The notes: generated by a model from the letters alone, not told the origin. A stretch of 64,000 nucleotides of DNA from Rheinheimera sp. UJ63 (GCF_021568285.1 NZ_JAKGTQ010000001.1:1116001-1180000); one strand, 5' to 3'. Numbered from the stretch's first letter, positions 37,030-46,213 are shown. A program made the numbers and translations.

Positions 37030-39828
37030 ATGGTATACATCCCCAAAAACCCGTTAATTTTGGTTGACGGATCCTCCTATTTATTTCGGGCTTATCATTC
37101 ACCACCGCACTTAACCAATTCAAAAGGCGAAGCCACTGGCGCTATTTATGGTGTGGTGAACATGCTTAAAAGCTTGTTAAAACAATATCAGCCCAGCGAA
37201 ATGGCCGTGGTGTTTGATGCGAAAGGCCCAACGTTTCGTAATGAAATGTATCAAGAGTACAAAGCACATCGCCCGCCGATGCCTGATGACCTACGCAGCC
37301 AAATTGCCCCGTTACATCTGATCATCGAAGCCATGGGTCTGCCTTTACTTTGTATTAGCGGCGTAGAAGCTGATGATGTTATCGGTACTATTGCCCGTCA
37401 AGCTAGCGCTGCGGGGCGTCATACGTTGATTTCAACCGGTGACAAAGATATGGCGCAGCTGGTAGACGAACATGTCACCCTAATTAACACGATGAACAAT
37501 ACGTTGCTCGACCCTATCTCGGTTAAAGAGAAATTTGGCGTCGGTCCGGAGTTGATTATCGATTATCTCGCGCTGATGGGCGACAAAGTTGATAACATTC
37601 CTGGCCTGCCTGGCGTAGGTGAAAAAACAGCCGCAGCCTTATTGCAAGGGCTGGGCTCAATTGAACACATTTATCAACAGCTTGATCAAGTTGCCACACT
37701 GACCTTTCGTGGTGCCAAAAATATGGCTGCCAAGTTGGCTGAACATAAAGCACAACTGGCGTTGTCTTACCAACTGGCCACGATTAAATGTGATGTCGAA
37801 TTACCCTATCAACTCACCGATTTACAGATCCGTCCCACAGACAAGCAACAGCTAAGCGAGCTGTACCGACAATGCGAATTTAAACGCTGGTTAGCCGAGA
37901 TCCTCAGTGACAGTGACACGAACACCGCGGGCACGTCGCAGCAACTCGAAAATGCCACAACTACTCACACAGCGACAGAACACACAACCGATGAACCCGT
38001 CAGGCAAGTGATTGATCGCAGTCAGTATCAAACGGTGCTGACCGAACAACAATTTACTGCATTGCTTCAAGAAATAAACCAAGCAGAATTAACCGCTTTT
38101 GATACGGAAACCACCAGCTTAGATTATATGCAGGCGGAATTGGTTGGTTTATCTTTTGCCACGGCAGCAGGAAAAGCATGGTATCTGCCTTTAGCGCATG
38201 ATTATTTAGGCGCGCCAGCGCAACTCGATCGCCAGTGGGTTTTAGCACAACTGCAGCCTTGGCTGGAAGATGACAACAAAGCCAAGGTTGGCCAAAACTT
38301 AAAATACGATCAAAGCGTGTTAGCGCGTTATCAATTAACCTTACGGGGTATCCGCTTTGATACCATGTTGGAATCTTATGTGCTTAACTCGGTAGCGGGC
38401 CGTCACGATATGGATTCGCTTGCGCTGAAGTATTTAGGTCATAACACTATTAGCTTTACTGATTTAGCCGGTAAAGGGGCTAAGCAGCTGACGTTTAATC
38501 AAATTGAACTTGCCCAAGCCGCAGAATATGCCGCTGAAGATGCCGATGTGACACTGCAACTGCATCAAACGCTATGGCCACAATTGCAACAAAGTCGTGA
38601 ACTGGTCAAAGTGTTTACTGAGATCGAGCTGCCTTTAGTGAACATTTTGTCGACAATAGAGCGCCACGGCGTGCTGATTGATAGCAACTTGTTGGCCAAG
38701 CAAAGTGAACAGTTAACTGCCCGTATTAAAGAGCTAGAACACTTGGCTTACGATGCAGCAGGCAAAGAATTTAATCTGGCCTCGCCAAAACAACTGCAAG
38801 AGATCCTGTTCGAGCAGATGAAGTTACCGGTATTGAAAAAGACACCGAGTGGCACCCCGTCGACTGCCGAAGAAGTGCTCGCTGAGCTTGCTTTAGAATA
38901 TGACTTTCCAAAACTGATCACTGAGCATCGTGGTTTAAGTAAGTTACGCTCTACTTATACCGATAAACTGCCGAAGATGGTGAATCCCGCTACGGGGCGC
39001 GTGCACACCTCCTATCATCAGGCGGTAGCCGCCACCGGTCGCTTGAGCTCTACAGAACCGAATTTACAAAATATTCCGATCCGTACCGAAGAAGGCCGAC
39101 GCATCCGCCAAGCCTTTATTGCCCCTGCTGGTAAATGCATCCTGGCCATCGATTACTCGCAAATCGAATTACGTATTATGGCGCACCTATCGCAAGATAA
39201 GGCCTTACTGGATGCCTTTGCTAATGGTCTTGATGTGCATAAAGCTACCGCTGCTGAAGTGTTTGCCATTAGCTTAGATGAAGTGACTAGCGAGCAGCGC
39301 CGCCGCGCCAAGGCCGTCAACTTTGGGCTCATTTATGGCATGTCTGCTTTTGGTTTAGCCAAACAACTGGGTATTGCTCGCCATGAAGCACAGCATTATG
39401 TTGACCGCTATTTTGAGCGTTTCCCTGGTGTACTGGATTATATGGAGCGCACACGAAAGCAAGCGCATGATCAAGGCTATGTTGAAACACTGTTTGGTCG
39501 CCGCTTATATTTGCCTGACATTAATGCCCGCAATATGGGTCGCCAAAAAGGCGCCGAACGTGCGGCCATTAATGCCCCTATGCAAGGCACCGCAGCCGAC
39601 ATTATCAAATTAGCCATGATCAAGGTGGCGGCGTGGTTGGAACAACACGATAACAACGCTGTGCAAATGATTATGCAGGTGCACGATGAATTGGTGTTTG
39701 AAGTGGCAGAGCAGGAGGTTGAGCGCGTTGCTGCCGAGTTAAAAACCTTGCTAGCCAGTGCCGCATCATTAGATGTGCCACTTTTAGCAGAAGCCGGTTA
39801 TGGTAAAAACTGGGATGAAGCACATTAA
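37030..39828 (+). CDS. polA: DNA polymerase I
   Basis: A 932-residue repair and Okazaki-fragment polymerase. The N-terminal 5' nuclease domain begins [28 protein letters not shown] (E. coli: [23 protein letters not shown]) and carries [10 protein letters not shown] and [10 protein letters not shown]. The 3'-5' exonuclease is intact ([25 protein letters not shown]). Polymerase motif A is [14 protein letters not shown], motif [19 protein letters not shown] and motif [11 protein letters not shown] start at the Met with AGGA upstream, which fits the family; a frame from 36994 adds 12 residues. Spot 42 RNA follows, as in enterics. Confidence 0.97.
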   Translation: MVYIPKNPLILVDGSSYLFRAYHSPPHLTNSKGEATGAIYGVVNMLKSLLKQYQPSEMAVVFDAKGPTFRNEMYQEYKAHRPPMPDDLRSQIAPLHLIIEAMGLPLLCISGVEADDVIGTIARQASAAGRHTLISTGDKDMAQLVDEHVTLINTMNNTLLDPISVKEKFGVGPELIIDYLALMGDKVDNIPGLPGVGEKTAAALLQGLGSIEHIYQQLDQVATLTFRGAKNMAAKLAEHKAQLALSYQLATIKCDVELPYQLTDLQIRPTDKQQLSELYRQCEFKRWLAEILSDSDTNTAGTSQQLENATTTHTATEHTTDEPVRQVIDRSQYQTVLTEQQFTALLQEINQAELTAFDTETTSLDYMQAELVGLSFATAAGKAWYLPLAHDYLGAPAQLDRQWVLAQLQPWLEDDNKAKVGQNLKYDQSVLARYQLTLRGIRFDTMLESYVLNSVAGRHDMDSLALKYLGHNTISFTDLAGKGAKQLTFNQIELAQAAEYAAEDADVTLQLHQTLWPQLQQSRELVKVFTEIELPLVNILSTIERHGVLIDSNLLAKQSEQLTARIKELEHLAYDAAGKEFNLASPKQLQEILFEQMKLPVLKKTPSGTPSTAEEVLAELALEYDFPKLITEHRGLSKLRSTYTDKLPKMVNPATGRVHTSYHQAVAATGRLSSTEPNLQNIPIRTEEGRRIRQAFIAPAGKCILAIDYSQIELRIMAHLSQDKALLDAFANGLDVHKATAAEVFAISLDEVTSEQRRRAKAVNFGLIYGMSAFGLAKQLGIARHEAQHYVDRYFERFPGVLDYMERTRKQAHDQGYVETLFGRRLYLPDINARNMGRQKGAERAAINAPMQGTAADIIKLAMIKVAAWLEQHDNNAVQMIMQVHDELVFEVAEQEVERVAAELKTLLASAASLDVPLLAEAGYGKNWDEAH

Positions 39829-39917
39829 ATTTCGTTGTTAATAAAGGTAATTTAATTACATAAACCCGAAAGCAAGCGCTTACATTTATAGTTTTGTAGT
39901 TTAATTACAGTTTTTGC

Positions 39918-39945
39918 TTGCAATAGTGCAAAAATTAGCTAAAAT
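39918..39945 (+). promoter_or_regulatory. Spot 42 RNA promoter
   Basis: TTGCAA (39918-39923), 16-base spacer, TAAAAT (39940-39945), seven bases before the expected 5' G. No clear CRP palindrome was found. Confidence 0.7.
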
Positions 39946-39952
39946 TTGCGCT

Positions 39953-40065
39953 GTAGGGTACAGAGGTAAGATATTCTATCTTTCGCTTCAGTATGTTTTT
40001 ACTATTGAAGATCAGAAAGTAGGCTTTATTAGCCGCCCCGCTGCTTGCAGCGGGGCGTTTTTTTT
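39953..40065 (+). ncRNA. spf: Spot 42 small RNA
   Basis: The 5' end GTAGGGTACAGAGGTAAGAT and following TTCTATCTTTC match E. coli Spot 42 almost base for base. The 3' end AGCCGCCCC...GGGGCG plus eight T residues is the same terminator design. It sits between polA and engB, the conserved location. Spot 42 is an Hfq-dependent RNA that represses secondary carbon-source genes and, in enterics, is itself repressed by CRP-cAMP. The middle part (about 39992-40030) is divergent. Confidence 0.96.
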
Positions 40066-40172
40066 GCTGCAAAAGTCAGAATGATGATTACGAAAGGCTT
40101 ATTCACTTGGCGTGTAGCGGTAAGATAACGCGTATCTTTGCTATCAGGCGAGTCAGGCGTTAAAATTTTAGA

Positions 40173-40302
40173 GTGAATACTTCAAACTGCATCAGTTGGG
40201 TGTTATGATCAACACGTCTTAACAGTAAGACATCCTGTTGATTGAATTTATATAGCTTCTCCCCTGCTTGCTATAACCGACCCCCTTGGGTCGGTTTTTT
40301 TA
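40173..40302 (+). ncRNA. Candidate small RNA between Spot 42 and engB
   Basis: A plus-strand transcript is suggested by a strong terminator (ACCGACCC-CCTT-GGGTCGGT at 40276-40295 plus eight T residues) that faces away from engB and is separate from the Spot 42 terminator. Two possible promoters: TTGCTA-N17-TAAAAT (40138-40166) and TTCAAA-N17-TATGAT (40181-40209). The RNA would hold a hairpin ATCAACA-GTCTTA/TAAGAC-TGTTGAT (40208-40242), a second stem TATAGC/GCTATA (40251-40275) displaying a CU-rich 13-base loop TTCTCCCCTGCTT, and the terminator. The loop resembles an anti-Shine-Dalgarno seed. No family recognised; 5' end uncertain. Confidence 0.55.
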
Positions 40303-40917
40303 TGCCGCGTTATCGTCGTTAAACCACTGATCTAGCGTTTGTTCTAATTCGGGTAAACCAAACTTATTTAACGAGCTAAAAGCCTGTACCTTAACATCAC
40401 CCATAAAGGCCATGGCCGCATCACGTACTTCCAGCACAATTTTATTCCGAGCACCAGGCCCCAGTTTATCGGCCTTAGTCAGTAAAATCAGCACCGGCAA
40501 TTGGCTTTGCACCGCCCAATGAATGAGTTGCTGATCCAAATCTTTTAACGGATGACGAATATCCATTAATACCACTAAGCCTTTAAGACTTTGCCGTTTT
40601 TCTAGATACTCAGACAGTGACTTCTGCCATTTTTCTTTTACAGCTAAAGGCACTTTGGCAAAACCATAACCGGGTAAGTCGATTAATCTTTTATGCTCGG
40701 CCAACGTAAAGGTATTAATCAGCTGAGTACGACCTGGCGTTTTACTGGTTCTGGCCAAAGCATTTTGGCGTGTTAAAGTATTTAATGCGCTGGATTTACC
40801 GGCATTCGAACGTCCGGCAAAGGCAACTTCGATGCCGTTGTCTGCGGGTAATGCCTTAATATCCGGGGCGCTGGTAAGAAAACGTGTTTGTTGATAATTT
40901 AATTTAATAGACGACAC
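40300..40917 (-). CDS. engB: Ribosome-biogenesis GTPase EngB (YihA/YsxC)
   Basis: A 205-residue TRAFAC GTPase required for 50S assembly. G1 is [10 protein letters not shown]2 KTPGRTQ, G3 [11 protein letters not shown]4 LLTKADK, and G5 lies in [10 protein letters not shown]. Position downstream of and convergent with polA-spf is as in E. coli. Its stop codon directly abuts the plus-strand terminator of the candidate sRNA. Confidence 0.96.
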   Translation of the reverse strand: MSSIKLNYQQTRFLTSAPDIKALPADNGIEVAFAGRSNAGKSSALNTLTRQNALARTSKTPGRTQLINTFTLAEHKRLIDLPGYGFAKVPLAVKEKWQKSLSEYLEKRQSLKGLVVLMDIRHPLKDLDQQLIHWAVQSQLPVLILLTKADKLGPGARNKIVLEVRDAAMAFMGDVKVQAFSSLNKFGLPELEQTLDQWFNDDNAA

Positions 40918-41110
40918 AGCCTGCTCCGGCGGTTAATTTGTGGCTATTGTAGCGGATCAAGGGAGCAGTAAGAAGCATTTGCCGTGCTTTTGACCATAGT
41001 ATGGGATTTTACTTTGGGCAGTTTCGTGTAAAATAGCTAAAAATTCACCTTAATGTTATTCATTGCTGCCAGCAAGCTGGCTTTTGAATGCGGACTGAGA
41101 CGGATCAAAC

Positions 41111-41737
41111 ATGAAAAAAATCATACTTCCTCTGGCGCTGTTATTCGGTTTAGTCGGTACAGCTCATGCTTTTGACGGTAACGCCGAAGCAGGCAAAGCA
41201 AAATCTGCCACTTGTGCGGCTTGCCATGGTCCTGACGGTAACAGCGTTGTGACCATTTATCCTAAATTAGCAGGTCAACACGCTGAATATTTATATAAAC
41301 AGTTAACCGATTATAAGTTAGGTATGACCACTGGCGGGAAAGAAGGTCGTGCTAATGCCATCATGTACGGAATGGTTGCTGCATTATCTGATCAAGATAT
41401 GCAAGATTTAGCCGCTTACTTCTCTTCTCAGCGCATTACATCTGGCACCACCCCAGAAGAAGTGATCGAAGTAGGTCAAAAGCTGTATCGTGGCGGTGAT
41501 GCCGATCGCGGTATTCCAGCTTGTATCGCCTGTCATGGTCCACGTGGCGCAGGTACTAGCTTAGCGGGTTTCCCAAGAATCGGCTTCCAGAACGCAGACT
41601 ATGTTAAAGCCACTTTAGAAGAATTTCGTGCTGGCACTCGTGCTAACGACATGAACGGCATGATGCGTGATGTGGCCAAAAAGCTGACTGACGATGATAT
41701 TAAAATTCTGTCGCAATACTTAGGCGGCTTACACTAA
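41111..41737 (+). CDS. Cytochrome c4 (diheme)
   Basis: A 208-residue periplasmic diheme cytochrome. Signal peptide MKKIILPLALLFGLVGTAHA; two heme motifs CAACHG (first domain) and CIACHG (second domain) with Met ligands in the MYGMVAAL and NGMMRDVA segments. The two halves are homologous (PKLAGQHAEYLYKQL... / PRIGFQNADYVKATL). Cytochrome c4 is an electron donor to terminal oxidases such as cbb3. It ends at a strong terminator and lies between engB and the Csr-like RNA. Confidence 0.95.
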   Translation: MKKIILPLALLFGLVGTAHAFDGNAEAGKAKSATCAACHGPDGNSVVTIYPKLAGQHAEYLYKQLTDYKLGMTTGGKEGRANAIMYGMVAALSDQDMQDLAAYFSSQRITSGTTPEEVIEVGQKLYRGGDADRGIPACIACHGPRGAGTSLAGFPRIGFQNADYVKATLEEFRAGTRANDMNGMMRDVAKKLTDDDIKILSQYLGGLH

Positions 41738-41751
41738 TACTTAGTAATTAG

Positions 41752-41780
41752 AAAAAACCGGCGAAAAAGCCGGTTTTTTT
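41752..41780. terminator. Terminator after cytochrome c4
   Basis: AAAACCGGC/GCCGGTTTT stem with a six-base A-rich loop and a T7 tract on the plus strand. Confidence 0.92.
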
Positions 41781-41790
41781 TATGCCGTTT

Positions 41791-41808
41791 TGTGAGAAAT
41801 ATCTTACA
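41791..41808 (+). promoter_or_regulatory. GacA/UvrY/VarA-type activator box of the Csr RNA
   Basis: TGTGAG-N6-CTTACA at 41791-41808 differs by one base from the GacA-box consensus TGTAAG-N6-CTTACA and has the arm sequences of the enteric UvrY inverted repeat. A further half site TGTAAG is at 41814-41819. It is about 140 bases upstream of the proposed start of the Csr-like RNA, in line with the distant upstream position of UvrY sites at csrB. Confidence 0.8.
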
Positions 41809-41941
41809 AAGCATGTAAGACATCACCTATAGTTGAATTTTAATTGAACTATTCCAACTTTCTACACTTAACTTAAACCACTGAAAAATAATACGATATA
41901 GACTAAAGTCTAATTTTTTTCAGGTTTTTTATACTCAAGCG

Positions 41942-42276
41942 CTTGTTATCTGATTAGATCGGAGTAAATTAACTCTATCGCCGTTAGCGGTAAAACAACA
42001 GGGAATTTAGGTTAAGGAAGCCGCATGCACATTATGTGCGCTGTGTTTAAAGATGCTCAGATGGTGTTACGCGTGAACCACGCGCAAGGAAGATTACGAA
42101 AGCATTAGGAAGATCATAAATAAGAAAACTTTTGCACGGACAGCAAACAATAATATAGGGATAATTCGCAACACGGTGTTGACTGCGCATCAGGATGAAT
42201 TGCATCATTCCAAAGGTGTGTCCACCTCTAGGCACGAATAAACAGGGCGATAAGTTAATCTTATCGCCCTTTGTTT
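41942..42276 (+). ncRNA. CsrB/CsrC-like CsrA-sequestering RNA
   Basis: No ORF fits this gap, but it has an activator box upstream, a -10 TATACT (41930-41935), and a strong terminator (11-bp stem AGGGCGATAAG, 42244-42270, then TTGTTTT). The RNA of about 335 bases holds eight GGA motifs (41961, 42002, 42016, 42088, 42108, 42138, 42159, 42193). Several sit in hairpin loops, for example TTTGC-ACGGACA-GCAAA (42131-42147) and TCA-GGA-TGA (42190-42198). E. coli csrC lies between engB (yihA) and yihI, the same neighbours as here. The role would be to bind and titrate CsrA under BarA/UvrY control. The 5' end is approximate. Confidence 0.85.
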
Positions 42277-42286
42277 TGGATGTAAT

Positions 42287-42934
42287 ATGCAACAATCAAT
42301 CTGCCCATTATGCGGCCATGCTGATACTCATCGCTATAACGCCCAACTGCACCCCCCATACTGGCAATGTCAGCGTTGTGCCTTGGTGTTTTTAGATCGG
42401 CAGCACCTACTCACTGCCGAACAAGAAAAACAACACTATTTGCTACACAACAATGATCTGAACGATGCGGGTTATCGGCTATTTCTGAATAAATTGGCAG
42501 CGCCCTTACTGCAAACCTTGGGCAATACCACGAAAAGTGGCTTAGACTTTGGATGCGGTCCCGGCCCGTTGCTAGCCAATATGTTACAGGAAGCCGGTCA
42601 TCAGATGCAGGTTTGGGATCCCTTCTTTGCCAATGACCCCGCCCCGTTAGAGCAGCAATACGATTTTATCAGCTGCACCGAAGCGATTGAGCACTTTGTC
42701 GATCCGCTTAACGAGTGGCAATTATGGCTACAACTGTTAAAGCCGGCAGGGGTGCTCGCGATTATGACCAAATGTTATCCAACCGCAGAGGCGTTCAGCA
42801 ATTGGTATTATCGACGAGATCCGACACATATTAGTTTCTTTAGTCAGGCAACATTTCGTTGGTTAGCAGCACAATATCAGCTTAAGGTGGCATTTCCAGC
42901 GAATGATGTGGTGATCTTCAGCAAAGCTGGGTAA
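42287..42934 (+). CDS. Class I SAM-dependent methyltransferase with N-terminal zinc ribbon
   Basis: A 215-residue protein. The N-terminus has a four-cysteine knuckle (CPLCGHADTHRYN...YWQCQRCALVF). The methyltransferase fold follows: motif I LDFGCGPGPLLANML (about 85-99), acidic loop VWDPFF, and motif IV YDFISCTEAIEHFVDPLNE. The substrate is unknown; the Cys knuckle is common in methyltransferases of small molecules and of lipid/sugar pathways. The ATG lies only 10 bases past the Csr RNA terminator, with GGATG about 6 bases upstream, so expression may need terminator readthrough or a promoter inside the Csr RNA gene. Confidence 0.88.
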   Translation: MQQSICPLCGHADTHRYNAQLHPPYWQCQRCALVFLDRQHLLTAEQEKQHYLLHNNDLNDAGYRLFLNKLAAPLLQTLGNTTKSGLDFGCGPGPLLANMLQEAGHQMQVWDPFFANDPAPLEQQYDFISCTEAIEHFVDPLNEWQLWLQLLKPAGVLAIMTKCYPTAEAFSNWYYRRDPTHISFFSQATFRWLAAQYQLKVAFPANDVVIFSKAG

Positions 42935-42967
42935 AATGATCGGTCTTTTTACAGGTAGCAAAATACT

Positions 42968-43552
42968 ATGACGCGTCAAAAAAAATCCCGCAATGCTGGC
43001 AACAATGGCCAACGCCATTTACCTGCCAGTGAGATCCGCAAAACCCGAGAAACCAAAGAAGAGACCAAGAAGAAAGGCTCTGGCCTGAAATCGGGTACTC
43101 GTAACAGTATGCAACAAAGTAAAGATGCACAAGCTGAAGCGAACAAAGCCAAAAAAGATCCGCGAATTGGTAGCAAAAAACCTATCGCGTTAATCGCTGA
43201 GCCTACTTTGGTTGAGCAGATGCCCAACGTGGTCAGTGCCATACCCAAAGCACAGTTAAAAGCGGTTAAAGCTGAAACACTGACACCAGAGCAAGAGTTG
43301 GCCAGTATCGAAGCCGATGAGCGTCTACAAGCCCTATTAGAGCGCGTTGAGCAAGACGAAGTATTAACCGGCAAAGATGCAAAATACTTTAATAGCAAAA
43401 CGGCACGCTTAAGTGAGCTGTTACAGTTATTAGGCTTAGATGACGCCGATGACGAAGCAACGCGCAACGATAGCGCAGACGAAGAAGAAGATCCATTAGC
43501 GCGTTTTGAGCGTACCGACTGGCGTAAAACTTTGCTAGGCGATGAGGATTAA
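42968..43552 (+). CDS. yihI: Der GTPase-activating protein YihI
   Basis: A 194-residue hydrophilic protein. The N-terminus MTRQKKSRNAGNNGQRHLPASEIRKTRETKEETKKKGSGLKSGTR is the highly basic YihI signature, and the acidic C-terminus (LEELLQLLGL-like segment LSELLQLLGLDDADDEA, then WRKTLLGDED) binds Der. YihI stimulates GTP hydrolysis by the ribosome-assembly GTPase Der. Its position next to engB and a Csr RNA matches E. coli. It is followed directly by the DUF2489 gene. Confidence 0.93.
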   Translation: MTRQKKSRNAGNNGQRHLPASEIRKTRETKEETKKKGSGLKSGTRNSMQQSKDAQAEANKAKKDPRIGSKKPIALIAEPTLVEQMPNVVSAIPKAQLKAVKAETLTPEQELASIEADERLQALLERVEQDEVLTGKDAKYFNSKTARLSELLQLLGLDDADDEATRNDSADEEEDPLARFERTDWRKTLLGDED

Positions 43553-43554
43553 GC

Positions 43555-44031
43555 GTGACGTTATTATGGGCAAGTATGTTGGTGTTAGGCGTGGTCATTA
43601 TTGCCGTACTGGCTTTTTATGCCGGTAAGTTATTGTGGCAGGTCAAGTTACAAACCCAGCGCCAACAACTCGAGCAACAGCAACTCGAGCTGAAGCAGCA
43701 AGAGAAAAAACGCTACCTGCATGAAAGTATCGTGTTGATTAGCCGAGCAATGCTGGAGCAACAATGCGAGTTTTCCGAGGGCGCATTACGCCTTTGGGTG
43801 CTACTCGATCATTGGCCCGAAGAAGATAAGCCGGATCCCGTTGTGCACTATCCGGCTTTGCATAAGATGTATTTGGTGGTTCGTGATATGCCGACACATC
43901 AAGCCCGAAAAGAGCAAGATAAAAAGCTTACGAAACAACAAGATAAAATTCGCCAACAAGCAGAAATCGACCTTAAAAGCGAGATTGAAGCTGACGTTAG
44001 CAAATTATTAGCAAGATTTCAGCAGGCCTAA
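43555..44031 (+). CDS. DUF2489 family membrane-anchored protein
   Basis: A 158-residue protein starting at GTG two bases after the yihI stop, with AGGAT in the end of yihI as ribosome site. One N-terminal transmembrane helix (LLWASMLVLGVVIIAVLAFYAGKLLW) is followed by a Gln-rich coiled coil and the DUF2489 core YLHESIVLISRAMLEQQCEFSEGALRLWVLLDHW. The family accompanies yihI in many gammaproteobacteria; function unknown. Translational coupling with yihI is likely. Confidence 0.88.
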   Translation: MTLLWASMLVLGVVIIAVLAFYAGKLLWQVKLQTQRQQLEQQQLELKQQEKKRYLHESIVLISRAMLEQQCEFSEGALRLWVLLDHWPEEDKPDPVVHYPALHKMYLVVRDMPTHQARKEQDKKLTKQQDKIRQQAEIDLKSEIEADVSKLLARFQQA

Positions 44032-44050
44032 GCCTGCTGCAATTTACTGA

Positions 44051-45337
44051 TTACTGCTTATATACTTGCCCTGCTTTCATCACAAAACTGACGTTTTGCA
44101 TCAGCTTGATATCCTGCAGCGGATCGCCTGCAACAGCAATGATATCGGCAATCTTACCAGCTTTAATCGAGCCAAGCTCTTGCTCAACGCCAAGTAATTT
44201 CGCGCCTTCAATCGTTGCACTATGTATCGCCGTTAACGCCGGCATACCGGCTTCGGTCATATAAACAAACTCCAGCCAATTATCGCCATGCGCGCCGACA
44301 CCCGCATCAGTACCAAAGGCAATATTCACCCCAGCTTTATAGGCCCGAGCAAAAGTTTGCTGAATGAGTGGCCCGATGGTGGCGGCTTTAGGCCGAACAA
44401 TTTCAGGGAAGAAACCGTCGATTTGCGCTTTATTTTGCACCCATTTACCGGCACTGATCGTCGGCACATAATAGGTACCGTGTTTTTTCATCAGGGCAAT
44501 GGTGTCTTTATCCATGTAAGTACCATGCTCAATCGAATCCACCCCAGCAATAATCGCTCGCTCCATCCCTTCTTTACCATGAGCATGCACAGCGACTTTC
44601 ATGCCGTAATCTTTCGCGGTTTGCACCACAGCAGCTAACTCTTCAACGGTAAATTGAGGGTTCATGCCACTTTTTGCCACACTTAATACCCCGCCGGTTG
44701 CGGTGATTTTAATCAGATCTGAGCCTTCTTTATAACGCTGACGAACCGCTTGCTGGGCTTGAACCGGGCCATTTAGCACCCCATCAGTAGGGCCTGGGTT
44801 GCCCAATAACGCATTGGCTAAACCGTTGGTAGGATCAGCGTGTCCACCGGTGGTGGCTAATGATTTACCTGCAGCAAAAATACGCGGCCCTTTAACGTAA
44901 CCTTGAGCAATTGCTTTGCGTAGCGCGATACTCACCTGATGGCTATCGCCCAACTCACGTACTGTTGTAAACCCGGCCATTAAGGTTTTTTCAGCAAACG
45001 CCGCGCCGCGAAGGGCAAAATCGGCTTCATTTAAACGGCTCCAGTCACTGTACGAGGTGGCGCTCATCTGCGTGGAAAAATGCGTATGCATATCCATCAA
45101 ACCCGGCATAACCGTGTGATTGCGTAAATCCACCACAGCCGCCTCCGCACCAGGCTGTTGGTAACCGGCAACGATGGCACTAATTTTATCGTCAACGACA
45201 ATGATGGTTTGTGTTGTTAAAGGCTGTTTATCTTCGGCAGTAATCAATTTACCGGCGTGAATATAGGTTGTTGCAGCCTGTAAGGCCGATGGCATAGCAC
45301 AAAGTGTCGCCAGTGCCAGTAGAGAGAGTCTTATCAT
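44051..45337 (-). CDS. Exported amidohydrolase (prolidase/imidazolonepropionase-like)
   Basis: A 428-residue metal hydrolase with signal peptide [21 protein letters not shown]. Active-site residues of the binuclear amidohydrolase superfamily are all visible: HTH in [10 protein letters not shown], the Lys of [28 protein letters not shown] and the Asp of [14 protein letters not shown]. Such periplasmic enzymes often cleave Xaa-Pro dipeptides or related compounds, but the substrate cannot be told from sequence. AGGA precedes the chosen start; an in-frame start at 45412 would hide the signal peptide. Convergent with the DUF2489 gene. Confidence 0.92.
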   Translation of the reverse strand: MIRLSLLALATLCAMPSALQAATTYIHAGKLITAEDKQPLTTQTIIVVDDKISAIVAGYQQPGAEAAVVDLRNHTVMPGLMDMHTHFSTQMSATSYSDWSRLNEADFALRGAAFAEKTLMAGFTTVRELGDSHQVSIALRKAIAQGYVKGPRIFAAGKSLATTGGHADPTNGLANALLGNPGPTDGVLNGPVQAQQAVRQRYKEGSDLIKITATGGVLSVAKSGMNPQFTVEELAAVVQTAKDYGMKVAVHAHGKEGMERAIIAGVDSIEHGTYMDKDTIALMKKHGTYYVPTISAGKWVQNKAQIDGFFPEIVRPKAATIGPLIQQTFARAYKAGVNIAFGTDAGVGAHGDNWLEFVYMTEAGMPALTAIHSATIEGAKLLGVEQELGSIKAGKIADIIAVAGDPLQDIKLMQNVSFVMKAGQVYKQ

Positions 45338-45443
45338 GGTTATTATCCTCTTAACATTATTAGCTTGTTGCCCTGTCATTGAAACTATGGGCTGCTGGGC
45401 CAAACCAAGCAATGCGCTTGCGGTATCTAGCCAGAATATGCGA

Positions 45444-46019
45444 TTAACCGCTCGACTCGTCGCTATTCGCCAGTTCAGCTAACACAAAATCAACACCGCC
45501 ACTGTTAATCAGCCAACGGGTGTGCTTACCCTCAGTGACCATCTTGGCTTCTTGCAATAATTGATAATATAAGTTGCGATGTAATCTGGCGGATAACCCC
45601 CGCCACAACTGCAAGTAAGGTAATTGCTGCCCGGCATAATGTTGGATCTGTAAAGGATAAGCCGCACTGAGTGGCACAGCATCTTCAATATTAGTGGTTA
45701 GCCATAACTCCGGGCCTGAGACAGCTTGCTGCCAATGACTTTGCGTTACTAAAAAAGGCACGTCTGCCACTTGAATGCGGACTTTTTCAGCCGGTGTTTG
45801 TAAAAAATAGTCGTTATCCTGCTTGAGTAAAACCGACGCGAATAAACGTACTAAGGCCGGTCTTTGAATAGGGCTATCTTGATATAACCACTGGCCATCG
45901 GCAGTAATTAACAACGGCAAATCACCACAAAATGGCGGATCCCAGCTTTCAACTGGCGCTAAGTTAGGTTGGCTGAGTTGCTGTTGTAACTGAGATAAAT
46001 CCATACCAAAAGGATCCAT
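45444..46019 (-). CDS. DUF1285 family protein
   Basis: A 191-residue cytosolic protein of the DUF1285 family: [70 protein letters not shown] is the characteristic N-terminal domain. Function is unknown. The frame is open upstream into tRNA-His, so I start at MDPFGMDL (46019); MDLSQLQ (46004) is possible too. It lies 75 bases downstream of tRNA-His on the same strand with no visible terminator between, so co-transcription with the tRNA is plausible. Confidence 0.88.
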   Translation of the reverse strand: MDPFGMDLSQLQQQLSQPNLAPVESWDPPFCGDLPLLITADGQWLYQDSPIQRPALVRLFASVLLKQDNDYFLQTPAEKVRIQVADVPFLVTQSHWQQAVSGPELWLTTNIEDAVPLSAAYPLQIQHYAGQQLPYLQLWRGLSARLHRNLYYQLLQEAKMVTEGKHTRWLINSGGVDFVLAELANSDESSG

Positions 46020-46094
46020 TGGCGTGCTAATTAAACTGCAGTATAGCTGGGCAACACTGAGAAAGTAAGGCAATGACAAAGGCAGGAAAAGAAG

Positions 46095-46170
46095 TGGGGT
46101 GACTGATGGGGCTCGAACCCACGACAACCGGAATCACAATCCGGGGCTCTACCAACTGAGCTACAATCAC
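46095..46170 (-). tRNA. tRNA-His (GTG)
   Basis: The minus strand folds as a full cloverleaf: acceptor GTGATTG/CAGTCAC, D arm GCTCAGTTGGTAGAGC, anticodon stem CCGGA/TCCGG with loop TTGTGAT (anticodon GTG), T arm with GTTCGAG, and encoded CCA. C73 and the G just before position 1 (the histidine-specific G-1) are both present in the DNA. Confidence 0.98.
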
Positions 46171-46183
46171 CGCCGAGGTGGCT

Positions 46184-46213
46184 ATTTTAACCAAAAACCT
46201 CGCATGGCTCCAA
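46184..46213 (-). promoter_or_regulatory. Candidate tRNA-His promoter
   Basis: Minus strand TTGGAG (46208-46213), 18-base spacer, TAAAAT (46184-46189), then a GC-rich discriminator (AGCCACCTCGGCG), as found at stringently controlled stable-RNA promoters. The -35 is weak. Confidence 0.55.

Noticed and set aside
36903-37067. 54-codon plus-strand frame before polA
   Set aside because: No ribosome site at usable distance, no recognisable homology, and it overlaps the polA start out of frame.
42047-42295. 82-codon minus-strand frame
   Set aside because: It is antisense to the Csr-like RNA and includes the complement of its terminator. Composition does not look coding.
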